The translations under genes were made by a program, and so were the position numbers. DNA of 40,160 bases, taken from the IMG/VR virus record IMGVR_UViG_3300044846_003281, positions 1 to 40,160 of that record. One strand, 5' to 3'. Under the pieces are notes generated by a model, which worked only from the letters and a program-made list of their open reading frames with translations, was not told the origin of the DNA and searched no databases. Positions 16,011 to 24,800 of this stretch are shown piece after piece (positions within the stretch are counted from its first letter, which is position 1; every line of letters starts with the position of its first letter). Origin of the DNA: a virus.

Positions 16011-17543
16011 TTATTGTATATTGTAAACTAATGAATCTGTTGAAAAAACAAAATTACCATTAACAATTTTTGGTTTTTTATTAAAAATTAAAACACTTCT
16101 TCCTTTTTGAAAAATCATTAAATCAGTTTTGTATACACTTACAGCTGCGGTTCCTTTGAGTGTTATTTTGTCATCATCAAGTATCATTTCTCTATATGGT
16201 TTTATTTGACCTGTTAATGTTTTACCATCTTTAGTTATTTCAATATCAATACCACCTATAGCATCTTTTTTACTACCCGGTTCACCAATCAAAGTTACGT
16301 TAACTTTATTACCAAAAAATCTTTTTAAGATTGCAGCTGTAATTTCTTCTCTTTTTGCTCCCGCATCATTTTTTTCGGTAAGTGTTCTCATTAAGTTTAA
16401 GAACGTAGAACTTTCAGTATCGAATATTCTAAATTTATAATCATTTAAAGCATTGATAAATCTTTTTGTTTCTATTTTTTGAGCAAAAGGATTTTTATCT
16501 TTAAAATTAATAATATCTTCATTTGTTTTTGACTTTATTACGACATTTAAGTCTTGTAATAAAATACAAAATGCTGTGTAATTTGTGTTTAGTTTATTAA
16601 TTACAGACCTACCAGTTCCTTCTAAATCATAAAAACCAGGTAATTGGTCTCTTTCAGGTTTTTCAATAAATTTTTCACTAAAAACATCTCTCAAAATACT
16701 ATCAATACCATCTCTATAAGTCCATTTAACTTCAGGAACGGTATTAAATAAGTTTCTATAAAATTCATTTTCTTTTGATGAACACATTTCAGATTTACCT
16801 TCACTTAAAATTTGTTTCATTTTTTGAGATTCCATTAATTTTGTTTGGGTTTTCATTTCGTACATTTTGGTTACGAAATCCCAATTTACAACACCCCAAA
16901 AATTTGTGATGTATTCATCTCTTTTATTTTTGTATTTCAGATAATATGCGTGTTCCCATAAGTCCAAACCTAAAAGTGGAAATCCACCATTTTCAATTAC
17001 GTTCATTAACGGATTGTCTTGATTTGGAAGTGTCATAATTTTCAAGGTATTACTTGAAGTAAGGACTAACCACACCCAACCTGAACCGAATCTTTCCTTG
17101 GCAATTTTTTCAAATTCTTTTTTGAATTTTGTAAAAGTTCCGTATTGTTTTGTGATTTTTTTATATAACTCACCAGTTAATCTTTGTGGTGTTGGTGTTA
17201 GCATATTCCAAAACAATGCGTGGTTAAATGCTCCACCGGCATTATTTCTTATATCTTTATCGAAACGACTAATTGTTCTAATAATCTTTTCTAAGTCTAA
17301 GTCCCCTTGTTTTTTCTTAGATAGTGCGTTGTTTAATTTGTCTACGTAACCTTTATAGTGTTTGTTGTAGTGAACATTCATTGTCTCTGGGTCAATGAAG
17401 TTTTTGAGGGCTGAGTAAGAATAGGGTAATTTCTCTATTCCAATTTTTTTCATTTCAGAAATTAAAACTTTTTTTCCTGTTTCAACTTTTTCGTTTACTA
17501 TTTGTTTTTCAAGTTTCTGAATTTTTTCTTGTATTTTTTTCAT
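16011..17543 (-). CDS. Superoxide dismutase (Mn/Fe family) fused to a putative PD-(D/E)XK nuclease domain
   Basis: 510 residues. After a short charged coiled-coil-like leader (1-35), residues 38-230 form a complete Fe/Mn superoxide dismutase: LPYSYSAL, VHYNKHYKGYV (ligand H58, H62), NNAGGAFNHALFWNML (ligand H108), GSGWVWLV and LDLWEHAYYLKY (ligands D194, H198). Gly104 and Gln175 (PNQDNPL) are the pair typical of Mn-type enzymes. The enzyme converts superoxide to peroxide. Residues 240-510 are an extension not normally found in SOD. Within it, AKREEITAAILKRFFG (E399/E400), GGIDIEI (D433) and GKTLTGQIKPY (Q446, K448) resemble the Mrr-like D-x(n)-Q-x-K nuclease core. The gene lies between the helicase and neck genes with its own promoter motif. 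SOD domain very sure; nuclease domain tentative. Confidence 0.92.
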   Translation of the reverse strand: MKKIQEKIQKLEKQIVNEKVETGKKVLISEMKKIGIEKLPYSYSALKNFIDPETMNVHYNKHYKGYVDKLNNALSKKKQGDLDLEKIIRTISRFDKDIRNNAGGAFNHALFWNMLTPTPQRLTGELYKKITKQYGTFTKFKKEFEKIAKERFGSGWVWLVLTSSNTLKIMTLPNQDNPLMNVIENGGFPLLGLDLWEHAYYLKYKNKRDEYITNFWGVVNWDFVTKMYEMKTQTKLMESQKMKQILSEGKSEMCSSKENEFYRNLFNTVPEVKWTYRDGIDSILRDVFSEKFIEKPERDQLPGFYDLEGTGRSVINKLNTNYTAFCILLQDLNVVIKSKTNEDIINFKDKNPFAQKIETKRFINALNDYKFRIFDTESSTFLNLMRTLTEKNDAGAKREEITAAILKRFFGNKVNVTLIGEPGSKKDAIGGIDIEITKDGKTLTGQIKPYREMILDDDKITLKGTAAVSVYKTDLMIFQKGRSVLIFNKKPKIVNGNFVFSTDSLVYNIQ

Positions 17544-17564
17544 AATTTTGGATTATCCATTACA

Positions 17565-17572
17565 TATAAATA
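17565..17572 (-). promoter_or_regulatory. Putative promoter octamer TATTTATA (minus strand)
   Basis: A perfect match on the minus strand 21 nt before the SOD-fusion start. It overlaps a 7-bp inverted repeat, GGATTAT at 17550-17556 with ATAATCC at 17570-17576, which could be an operator or an mRNA hairpin. Confidence 0.55.
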
Positions 17573-17584
17573 ATCCGTTAGTTG

Positions 17585-19336
17585 TTAATATCGCAGTTGA
17601 TTTATTTTTTGTAAGATTTCTTCGGCTGCGTCCGTTGTTATTTGATTGTCACCCATAACTGTTGCGATGACTTGTTTTTTATTATTTAAGATATCATAAA
17701 TGACACCTTCGATTGTGTTTTCAAATATTGGATAATAAACCAATACATTATTTTTTTGACCATATCGGTATGCTCGGTCTTCCGCTTGGGCGTGGTCTGA
17801 GGGTAAAAATGATAGGTCATTCATAATAACAGCTTCTGCTGAGGTTAAAGTAATACCAACACCTGCCGCTTTAATATTTCCAACAAAAACCTTAACTTTT
17901 GGATTATCTTGAAATTCATCAACACTTCTTTGTCTTTCAGGTTTTGACATTGACCCGTCAAGTTTTACTGCCGATTTTCCAAAGTGTTCAATAATTTTAT
18001 TTAATGAATCAGTAAAATTACAAAAGATAATTACTTTTTTATCTTGTTCGATGATGTTCTCAGCAATTTCAATTGTTTGTGATATTTTTTCATCGGCAAT
18101 AATCTGTCTAACTTTTGTGAGCTTTGAAAATTGAACCGTTAATGATTTTGATTCGTCAGGATTTTTATCATACCAATCATAATATTCACCCATAACTTCT
18201 TCATAGTTTTTTGATTTTAATCTCAAATAAACTGGTGTAATAATTTTATCGGGTAAATCCAAAACATTTTCTTTTAATCTTCTTAAAATTGTTGATGCCG
18301 TTCTTTCCCTTAACTCGTCCAAGTTCGACGCTCCGGTGATGTTCCATATCTTTCTACCACCGACATTGAATTGATAACCCTGACAATACCTAATTGCGTA
18401 TGCCATCCAATTTTTGGACACGGGACTATCCACCAAACTTAATAAGTTAAAATAATCCATCGGTCTTGATGTCATTGGAGTTCCCGTTAATAACCAAAGT
18501 CGGTCAACGGTTTTAACCAAATCATTAATTAACTTTGTTCTTTGAGCTTGTCCATTTTTAATATAATGGGCTTCATCAACAATAACCAAATCAAAATTTG
18601 CTTTAAGAATTTCCGAATCATCTTTTTTCTTTGGGTCGTGGAAGTTTTTTATAATATCATAGTTGATGATAACAAAATCGGCATCCGTACTAAAATTTTT
18701 ACCTTCAGCAATATAAATTGATTTGTCGGAATAATTTTCAATTTCTCGTTTCCAGTTAATCTTTAATGTTGCAGGACAAATAATTAAAACTTTCTTTGAG
18801 TTTGCTTCCAACGCAGCAATAATTGTTGATGTGGTTTTTCCCAAACCCATATCATCCGCCAAAATAAATTTCTTATTTTCAACCAATTTTTGGACAGCTT
18901 CTTTTTGATGTTCAAGTGGTGGACGATTAGAATATTTGTCATAATTGATAACAACATCTTTAACCGTGTTGTCTTTTATGACCGCAGCTTTTGGTAACCA
19001 AAAATCGTGAAATTCTTCTGTTTCTTTTATCTTTCCCCAAATATGAAACGCCTTTTCTTTTTCTGCCAATAACTTTTCCACCCAAACTTTTTCAGGTACT
19101 TCGGTCATTAACTTATCGTCGGCCAATTTCTGTGCGAAGTATGCGTCCAAGATAACCCACTTTCTTGCTACCTTTGGTTGTTTATCGTGGAAGTTAATGA
19201 TATACTCGGATTGACTCCGAGTTGGGTAAAATTTCTTATTTAACTTTGATTTTTTCTTTAACACCAAAAGGTAATTATTACCACCCTCATATGTTTCAAG
19301 AATCGTCATTGCTTTTGATTCTAAACTTATTTCCAT
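17585..19336 (-). CDS. SNF2-family helicase/translocase (SMARCAL1/ZRANB3-like)
   Basis: 583 residues. All core motifs are present: LEHQKEAV (Q-motif region), Walker A ADDMGLGKTTS (K167), Walker B IVDEAHYIKN (DEAH 254-257), motif III LLTGTPMTS (283-287), then the second RecA domain with IIFCNFTDSLNKII, LDGSMSKPERQ, AGVGITLTSA and motif VI EDRAYRYGQ (521-527). The DEAH box with the R-x-x-R-x-G-Q ending is specific to SNF2 proteins. Cellular relatives of this compact type remodel forks and anneal DNA, and T4 uses UvsW for a similar job, so a role in replication restart or recombination is likely (inference). The N-terminal 130 residues are not recognised. It is divergent from the gp14-like gene across 56 bp. 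Confidence 0.92.
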   Translation of the reverse strand: MEISLESKAMTILETYEGGNNYLLVLKKKSKLNKKFYPTRSQSEYIINFHDKQPKVARKWVILDAYFAQKLADDKLMTEVPEKVWVEKLLAEKEKAFHIWGKIKETEEFHDFWLPKAAVIKDNTVKDVVINYDKYSNRPPLEHQKEAVQKLVENKKFILADDMGLGKTTSTIIAALEANSKKVLIICPATLKINWKREIENYSDKSIYIAEGKNFSTDADFVIINYDIIKNFHDPKKKDDSEILKANFDLVIVDEAHYIKNGQAQRTKLINDLVKTVDRLWLLTGTPMTSRPMDYFNLLSLVDSPVSKNWMAYAIRYCQGYQFNVGGRKIWNITGASNLDELRERTASTILRRLKENVLDLPDKIITPVYLRLKSKNYEEVMGEYYDWYDKNPDESKSLTVQFSKLTKVRQIIADEKISQTIEIAENIIEQDKKVIIFCNFTDSLNKIIEHFGKSAVKLDGSMSKPERQRSVDEFQDNPKVKVFVGNIKAAGVGITLTSAEAVIMNDLSFLPSDHAQAEDRAYRYGQKNNVLVYYPIFENTIEGVIYDILNNKKQVIATVMGDNQITTDAAEEILQKINQLRY

Positions 19337-19355
19337 TTATAAAATAAAAGTTTGG

Positions 19356-19363
19356 AATAAATA
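19356..19363 (-). promoter_or_regulatory. Putative promoter octamer TATTTATT (minus strand)
   Basis: Reads towards the helicase gene, 19 nt before its start. It forms one half of a divergent pair with the plus-strand site at 19379-19386. Confidence 0.5.
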
Positions 19364-19378
19364 TAAGTAAAAATAAAG

Positions 19379-19386
19379 TATTTATC
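19379..19386 (+). promoter_or_regulatory. Putative promoter octamer TATTTATC
   Basis: Lies 6 nt before the ATG at 19393, reading into the neck/tail-completion genes. The two divergent octamers are separated by only 15 bp. Confidence 0.5.
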
Positions 19387-19392
19387 AATTAT

Positions 19393-19905
19393 ATGCAGAA
19401 ATTAGTTCCAATAACAAGGTTAGGTAAGTTCTTCGGTGGTGAAGACTACGAGTTAGACGTGGGTATGGGTCAAGAGTGGTTAGAAGGTGATATGAACTTT
19501 ACCGTCGTATTATATCGTATTGACAGATATAAAACAAAAACTGATGCGGTTTATGGTGAGGTTCTTGAAGATGGTGTTCAATTTATGGCACCTATTGAAT
19601 TAAAAGGATTAGTTCAAGTTATGGCACCAACCAATAAATTTTTAGGTACATCAAGAGTTGAACAACAAGAACCAGGTAATATGAAATTTTCACTTTATCA
19701 AAAACAACTTGATGATTTGGGTATTGAAATATTCATGGGTGACTACATTGGTTATTATGAAACTGAAGACCGAGTTAGATACTATTCAGTTAGTGATGAC
19801 GGATATGTTAGGTCCGACAACAAACATACATATGGTGGTTACAAACCATTCTATAGAACGATTATTGGAACGTACGTAAGTGAAAACGAATTTAGGGGAT
19901 TATAA
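19393..19905 (+). CDS. Neck protein, T4 gp14-like
   Basis: 170 residues. The order of features matches gp14-type neck proteins by eye: an early DAVYGEVLEDGVQF segment (T4: YGED), IELKGLVQVMAP, a central GNMKFSLYQKQLDDLGIEIF, then the GDYIGYYETEDRVRYYSVSD strand and a final FYRTIIGTYVSENEF. In T4, gp13 and gp14 together form the collar between head and tail. It starts a three-gene operon that overlaps the following gene by 1 nt (TAATG). The protein is shorter than T4 gp14 (256). No single motif proves the assignment. Confidence 0.5.
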   Translation: MQKLVPITRLGKFFGGEDYELDVGMGQEWLEGDMNFTVVLYRIDRYKTKTDAVYGEVLEDGVQFMAPIELKGLVQVMAPTNKFLGTSRVEQQEPGNMKFSLYQKQLDDLGIEIFMGDYIGYYETEDRVRYYSVSDDGYVRSDNKHTYGGYKPFYRTIIGTYVSENEFRGL

Positions 19906-20318
19906 TGAAAGTATTGATAACCGAATCACAATTTGATTCTTTGTTTATTGGTAAAAAAGTTATGGTATATTATAATTTACATAAACATACTTTTTCAATA
20001 ACTTATAACAATAAAGTAATTATGCATGCGGATTACGTTAAATTGGGTGATGTTGAATTTAGAGTTAGACCCGGTGGAAAAGATAGAGTTAGAAAAGAAA
20101 AAAGCAAAAATGTTCACGCATTTGTAATTGGAAAATTATTAGAATATTGTGAATATCCTTGTGAAGATTTACCTGTCACAAATTCTAATAAAATTGTGAC
20201 ATATGACCCATATAGATTTAACACTTTTGTTTATAAAAATAGTGAAGAACCAATATATGGGGCAAATGAAGTTGATATGATAAATTCAACTAATAAAATA
20301 TTTGTAGTAAAAAAATAA
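19905..20318 (+). CDS. Unknown phage protein between neck and tail-completion genes
   Basis: 137 residues, not assigned to a family. It begins KVLITESQFDSLF and has a basic, beta-rich core (KVMVYYNLHKHTFSI, VEFRVRPGGKDRVRKEKSKN) followed by a HAFVIGKLLEY helix. The dense Lys/Arg patch at about 60-75 could bind nucleic acid, but no known motif is present. It overlaps the gp14-like gene by one base, and 1 nt separates it from the next start, so it belongs to the same operon and may take part in head-tail joining. Confidence 0.7.
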   Translation: MKVLITESQFDSLFIGKKVMVYYNLHKHTFSITYNNKVIMHADYVKLGDVEFRVRPGGKDRVRKEKSKNVHAFVIGKLLEYCEYPCEDLPVTNSNKIVTYDPYRFNTFVYKNSEEPIYGANEVDMINSTNKIFVVKK

Positions 20319-20319
20319 A

Positions 20320-21615
20320 ATGGCATTACCAAAACAAGTTGTAAAACCAACATTACCATTGGTTCCTAAGAAAACGTTATCTGCTAGAAGAGAACAACTT
20401 TTAGAATATATTAACGCAGATGGAACTTATCTACCAAAGTCAGTATTACATGCCGATTTGGATAGGGGTATGTTAGATTTTGTTAAAACAGATTTACAAG
20501 TTGTAACCGCTGGAAAAATTGTACCTATGTTGGATATCCTAATTACAACACAAAACTGGTCACAATATTTAGAAACTTGGAAGTTTGTGGATTTGGATTA
20601 CAACCCGTCACCACCATTTATAACCGTTGTTAGAACCCCCGAAGTAAAATATGGAACCAACCCCTCATTACAATATACGATACCAAATAGAAAACAATTC
20701 TATTATGCTTCCGTTCCAACTTGGAATGGTAACGAACAAGGTATGGATATTTATACAATCCCACAGCCAGTACCTGTTGATATTAACTATAGTGTAAAAA
20801 TAATTTGTAATAGAATGAGAGAATTAAACGAGTTGAATAAAGTTGTTATGCAAAAGTTTTCATCTCGTCAGGCATATACTTTTATAAAAGGTCAATATGT
20901 TCCAATCGTTCTTAATAATATTTCAGACGAGTCTCAAATGACTATGGACGCAAGAAAATATTATATTCAAAATTATGACTTTACGATGTTAGGTTATTTA
21001 ATTGATGAAGATGAGTTTGAGGTTAAACCCGCAATTCAAAGAGTTACACAACTAATGGAAGTTGAAACTTCAACAAGAAGTCGTAGAAGAAATTCTACAG
21101 AAAATCCTGATGAATTTAATTTTAATTTTTTATATGTTGATAATAATAATGTATTAACTGATAAAATAGATTTTACTGCTAATATGAATTTTATTTCATC
21201 AAATAATATTAACACATATGATGTTTATATTAATGGTGATTACTATGGTGTTGATGTTCAAAATATTCAAATAACAACAAACGATTCGTTAACGATTAGT
21301 GTAACCAAACAAATCACAGGACAAACCGCTAACATACAATTTGAAAACACTTTATATGGAAATACTCCAATATATTTTAGAACAAATTCATATTCTAATA
21401 ACACATATACTTTAGGTGTTCAGAGTGGGTCAACTTTTAATATATCAAAAAATTTAATTTTTAAAGAAGGAGATAAAATTAAAATTGTTCACGATGAAAA
21501 AAATAGTCAAAATTCTATTGTAGTTTCTTATTCTCCTGAAACAGGTATCTTAGTTTTTTCAGGAGCAACCAAAGTAATTGGTTCAGGAACTTATAGTAGT
21601 TGGGACATTTATTAA
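20320..21615 (+). CDS. Tail completion / sheath stabiliser protein, T4 gp15-like
   Basis: 431 residues. Residues about 60-245 resemble gp15-type tail terminators of T4-like phages in order and in spacing: MLDILITTQNWSQYLETWKF, an early PPFITVVRTPEV stretch, FYYASVPTWNGNEQGMDIYT, PVPVDINYSVKIICNRMREL, then KFSSRQAYTFIKGQYVPIVL and YTF-like strand repeats. Such proteins cap the tail before head joining. Residues 270-431 are an added beta-rich domain with Asn/Thr-rich repeats (NTYDVYINGDYYGVDVQN), not seen in T4 gp15 (272 residues). It precedes the sheath gene, as in T4. Its stop codon overlaps the antisense small gene by 4 nt. Confidence 0.6.
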   Translation: MALPKQVVKPTLPLVPKKTLSARREQLLEYINADGTYLPKSVLHADLDRGMLDFVKTDLQVVTAGKIVPMLDILITTQNWSQYLETWKFVDLDYNPSPPFITVVRTPEVKYGTNPSLQYTIPNRKQFYYASVPTWNGNEQGMDIYTIPQPVPVDINYSVKIICNRMRELNELNKVVMQKFSSRQAYTFIKGQYVPIVLNNISDESQMTMDARKYYIQNYDFTMLGYLIDEDEFEVKPAIQRVTQLMEVETSTRSRRRNSTENPDEFNFNFLYVDNNNVLTDKIDFTANMNFISSNNINTYDVYINGDYYGVDVQNIQITTNDSLTISVTKQITGQTANIQFENTLYGNTPIYFRTNSYSNNTYTLGVQSGSTFNISKNLIFKEGDKIKIVHDEKNSQNSIVVSYSPETGILVFSGATKVIGSGTYSSWDIY

Positions 21616-21773
21616 TCCTCTCCGTAGATATCTTTCTTCTCTTTACACCTTTCTATAATTAAGTTTTCTAAAAATTTATAAATCTTAATTCCTCGTTTTT
21701 CACAATACTTTTTCAGTATATCATGTGATTCTGGTGATATTTTAATGTTCTTTATTTCTTTCTTTGTTTTCAT
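21612..21773 (-). CDS. Small ribbon-helix-helix (Arc/CopG-like) DNA-binding protein
   Basis: A 53-residue antisense gene. The protein reads as one beta strand (IKNIKIS), helix 1 (PESHDILKKYCEKRG), a turn and helix 2 (IYKFLENLIIERCKEK), the layout of a ribbon-helix-helix monomer. Such proteins dimerise through the strand and contact operator DNA with it; Lys5, Lys8 and Lys11 would face DNA. It has a basic N-terminus and an acidic tail. A perfect promoter octamer (21808-21815) and a terminator-like hairpin lie upstream on the same strand. It could repress the neighbouring sheath or neck promoters (inference). No toxin gene lies next to it, so an antitoxin role is unlikely. Confidence 0.75.
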   Translation of the reverse strand: MKTKKEIKNIKISPESHDILKKYCEKRGIKIYKFLENLIIERCKEKKDIYGED

Positions 21774-21779
21774 AGGGTG

Positions 21780-21804
21780 AAAAAAGGTAGAATTTTTTCC
21801 TACC
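21780..21804 (-). terminator. Terminator-like hairpin (possible attenuator) ahead of the RHH gene
   Basis: On the minus strand GGTAG pairs with CTACC around a 9-nt A-rich loop, followed by six T. It lies between the promoter octamer (21808-21815) and the start codon of the RHH gene 7 nt further on. Transcripts would meet it before the gene. Confidence 0.5.
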
Positions 21805-21807
21805 GTT

Positions 21808-21815
21808 TATAAATA
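21808..21815 (-). promoter_or_regulatory. Putative promoter octamer TATTTATA (minus strand) for the RHH gene
   Basis: A perfect match on the minus strand 34 nt before the RHH start, divergent from the sheath octamer at 21853-21860. Confidence 0.55.
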
Positions 21816-21852
21816 GTTATTAAAAAGTAAAGTTTTTTCGTCTTTTTACGAA

Positions 21853-21860
21853 TATTTATG
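21853..21860 (+). promoter_or_regulatory. Putative promoter octamer TATTTATG for the tail sheath
   Basis: Lies 32 nt before the sheath ATG, exactly the spacing seen at the tail tube gene. The leader is A/T-rich with no Shine-Dalgarno sequence. Confidence 0.6.
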
Positions 21861-21892
21861 TATAAAATAAATCTGCAATATAAAAATTTATA

Positions 21893-24800
21893 ATGGCAAC
21901 AGCACAAGCAAATCAAAAAGTATACGTATCACCTGGAGTATACACATCTGAAACGGACTTATCGTTCGTAGCACAGAGTGTCGGGGTTACTACGTTAGGT
22001 TTGGTAGGTGAGACTTTAAAAGGTCCAGCTTTCGAACCAGTATTCATTACTAATTATGACGAGTTTCAAGCTTATTTTGGTGGAACAGAACCAGTTAAGT
22101 TTGTTAATACTCAAATCCCTAAATATGAAGCGGCATACATTGCTAAATCATATCTTCAACAATCTAATCAGTTATTCGTAACAAGAGTATTAGGTTTGTC
22201 GGGTTATGACGCGGGACCTTCTTGGTCTTTAACCGTAACTGCGAATGTTGACCCATTAACAATTGGATTAAATCCATCTACAGGAACTACTTGGAGTGCT
22301 ACTTTTACAGGAACATCTTCAGGTGGAACGGTAACATTTTTAAATCCAAATAATTTACCATCACAAGTATCGGCAAATTATAATACACAATATAGATTGG
22401 CTGATGGTTCAGTTTCAACATATTCAAATGACTTTAATAGTTACTTGGATACAATTATGGACACACCATCATTATCAGCAACAACTGCGATAGTATATGG
22501 TGCAATTCCTGAAACTGATTACAATAGTTTAGTTTCAACTTATAGTGCTGTAACAAATGCTTATGATTGTTATTCAGTTGATTTATCACAAAATGATTTA
22601 AGTGCTGGTTCTAACGATTCTTGGTATTATGCTAACTTCCAAAACTATAGTGCTGATAGTTATTCAGGTTATTCATTTGATTACGTTGTAAGTTCATTAA
22701 CTTCAGGTTCTTCACAAAGTTTTACAGGAACTGTATCGGGTAATGTTTATAACTTCTCAGGTACTGCTTACCCTGAATACAATAATATGGTTGTTGCTAC
22801 TTTACGTTCAAGAGGTATTTCATTATACACTAATAGTTCTACAAGTGAAAATCACGGACCTGTTTATCAAGTTACTGGTTTAACCGATGTATCATTACTT
22901 TGTACTGGTCAATATTCAGGTATAACAACTTCACCATATGCAACATTTGCAATTTCAGGTGTTACTAAAGAAAATGAAGTATTCACATTTGAAACTTCAT
23001 TATTGGCGGCATCATCAAAATATCTTACAAAAGTTTTTGGTTTTGATAATTTTGGTAAATCAAGATTTGAAGTTCCATTGTTTATTGAAGAAGTTTATCC
23101 AGCATCATTAGCTTATGGTTACAACCAAGGTTATATTCGTGGATTAAATTGTACTTTAATCGAGTTACCTGAAGCAAGAGATACAACATCAACTACTTCA
23201 ATTGCTTGGAATTTAGAAAAATATCAATCACCAGAAACTCCTTTCTTAGTATCTGAGCTAAGAGGTAATAAAGTTTATAACTTATTTAAGTTTATTTCAA
23301 TTTCAGATGGTGATTCCGCAAATACAGAAGTTAAAGTTTCAATTGCTAACTTATCATTTAATAATATGACATTTGATGTGTTGGTTAGAAGTTTCTTTGA
23401 TACGGATGCAAATCCTGTTGTAATTGAAAAATTTACAAATTGTAATTTGGACCCAGCATCTAACAACTTTGTTGCTAAGAAAATTGGTTCATCAAATGGT
23501 GAATACGCTTTAATTTCAAAATTTATTATGATTGAAATGGCAGACGAAGCACCAATAGATGCAATTCCTTGTGGATTCTATGGTTATACTCAAAGAGAAT
23601 ACGAAAATTATTCAGTATATCCATCACCTTATATTCAATATAAAGTGAAATATAATTACCCTGGTGAAGTTATTTATAACCCACCATTTGGTACAACTAC
23701 AGGTGGAGTTTCAAATGCTGTTGAATCGGGTGGAGATATTGTAAGAAGAACTTACTTAGGATTTTCAACAGCTCAATATGGTGTTGATGAATCATTCTTC
23801 TCTTATAAAGGTAAACAAAATCCAACAGTAGATTGGGGGAATAGAACAGATTCAATTAAATGGAATGTGTTAAGTAAAGGTTTCCATATGGACTCAGGTG
23901 CTACGGTTGTTAATATTGGTAATACCTCTGTTGATAGTGGAACTACCGCATTTGAATGTGGTGTTGCTGATTTTAGAGAAGACCCACAAACTCAAGAAAA
24001 TCCATATTACTTCATTTACTCAAGAAAGTACACAGTATGTTTCGCGGGTGGATTTGACGGATGGGATATCTACAGAGAATTTAGAACAAATCAAGATAGA
24101 TTCCAATTAGGAGATTCAGGATATTTGGCAGGTGCTGCGGCATCTCCAAGATACCCAACGGCAACTGGTGATGGTGTATTCAAAAGAATTATTGTTCAAA
24201 ACAATACTCAAGACTTTGCAAACACTGACTACTATGCTTACTTATTAGGTGTATTAACATTTGCAAACCCTGAAGCAACAAACATTAACGTTTTTGCAAC
24301 AACAGGTATTGATTATGTTAACAACTCTAATCTTGTTGAAGAAGCAATCGATATGGTTCAATATTCAAGAGCTGACTCGGTTTACATCGCAACAACTCCT
24401 GATTACAATATGTATACTCCGGATTCAACTAACTCTTTAGATATTATTTATTCACAAGAAGCGGTTGATAACTTGGATAATACAGGAATTGATTCAAACT
24501 ACACAGCTACCTACTATCCTTGGATTTTAGTTAGAGATACTGTAAGTAATACTCAAATCTATTTACCACCAACTGGTGAAGTTTGTAGAAACTTAGCATT
24601 GACTGATAACATTGCTTTCCCTTGGTTCGCATCTGCGGGTTACACAAGAGGTTTAGTAAACTCAGTTAAAGCAAGACAGAAACTAACTCAAGAAGATAGA
24701 GATACTTTATATCAAGGTAGAATCAATCCAATCGCGACTTTTGCTGATGTTGGAACAGTTATTTGGGGTAACAAAACTCTTCAAGTTTCTGACACAGCAT

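Noticed and set aside
21612-21773. RHH protein as the antitoxin of a toxin-antitoxin pair
   Set aside because: No second small gene lies next to it on the same strand; the neighbours are tail genes.
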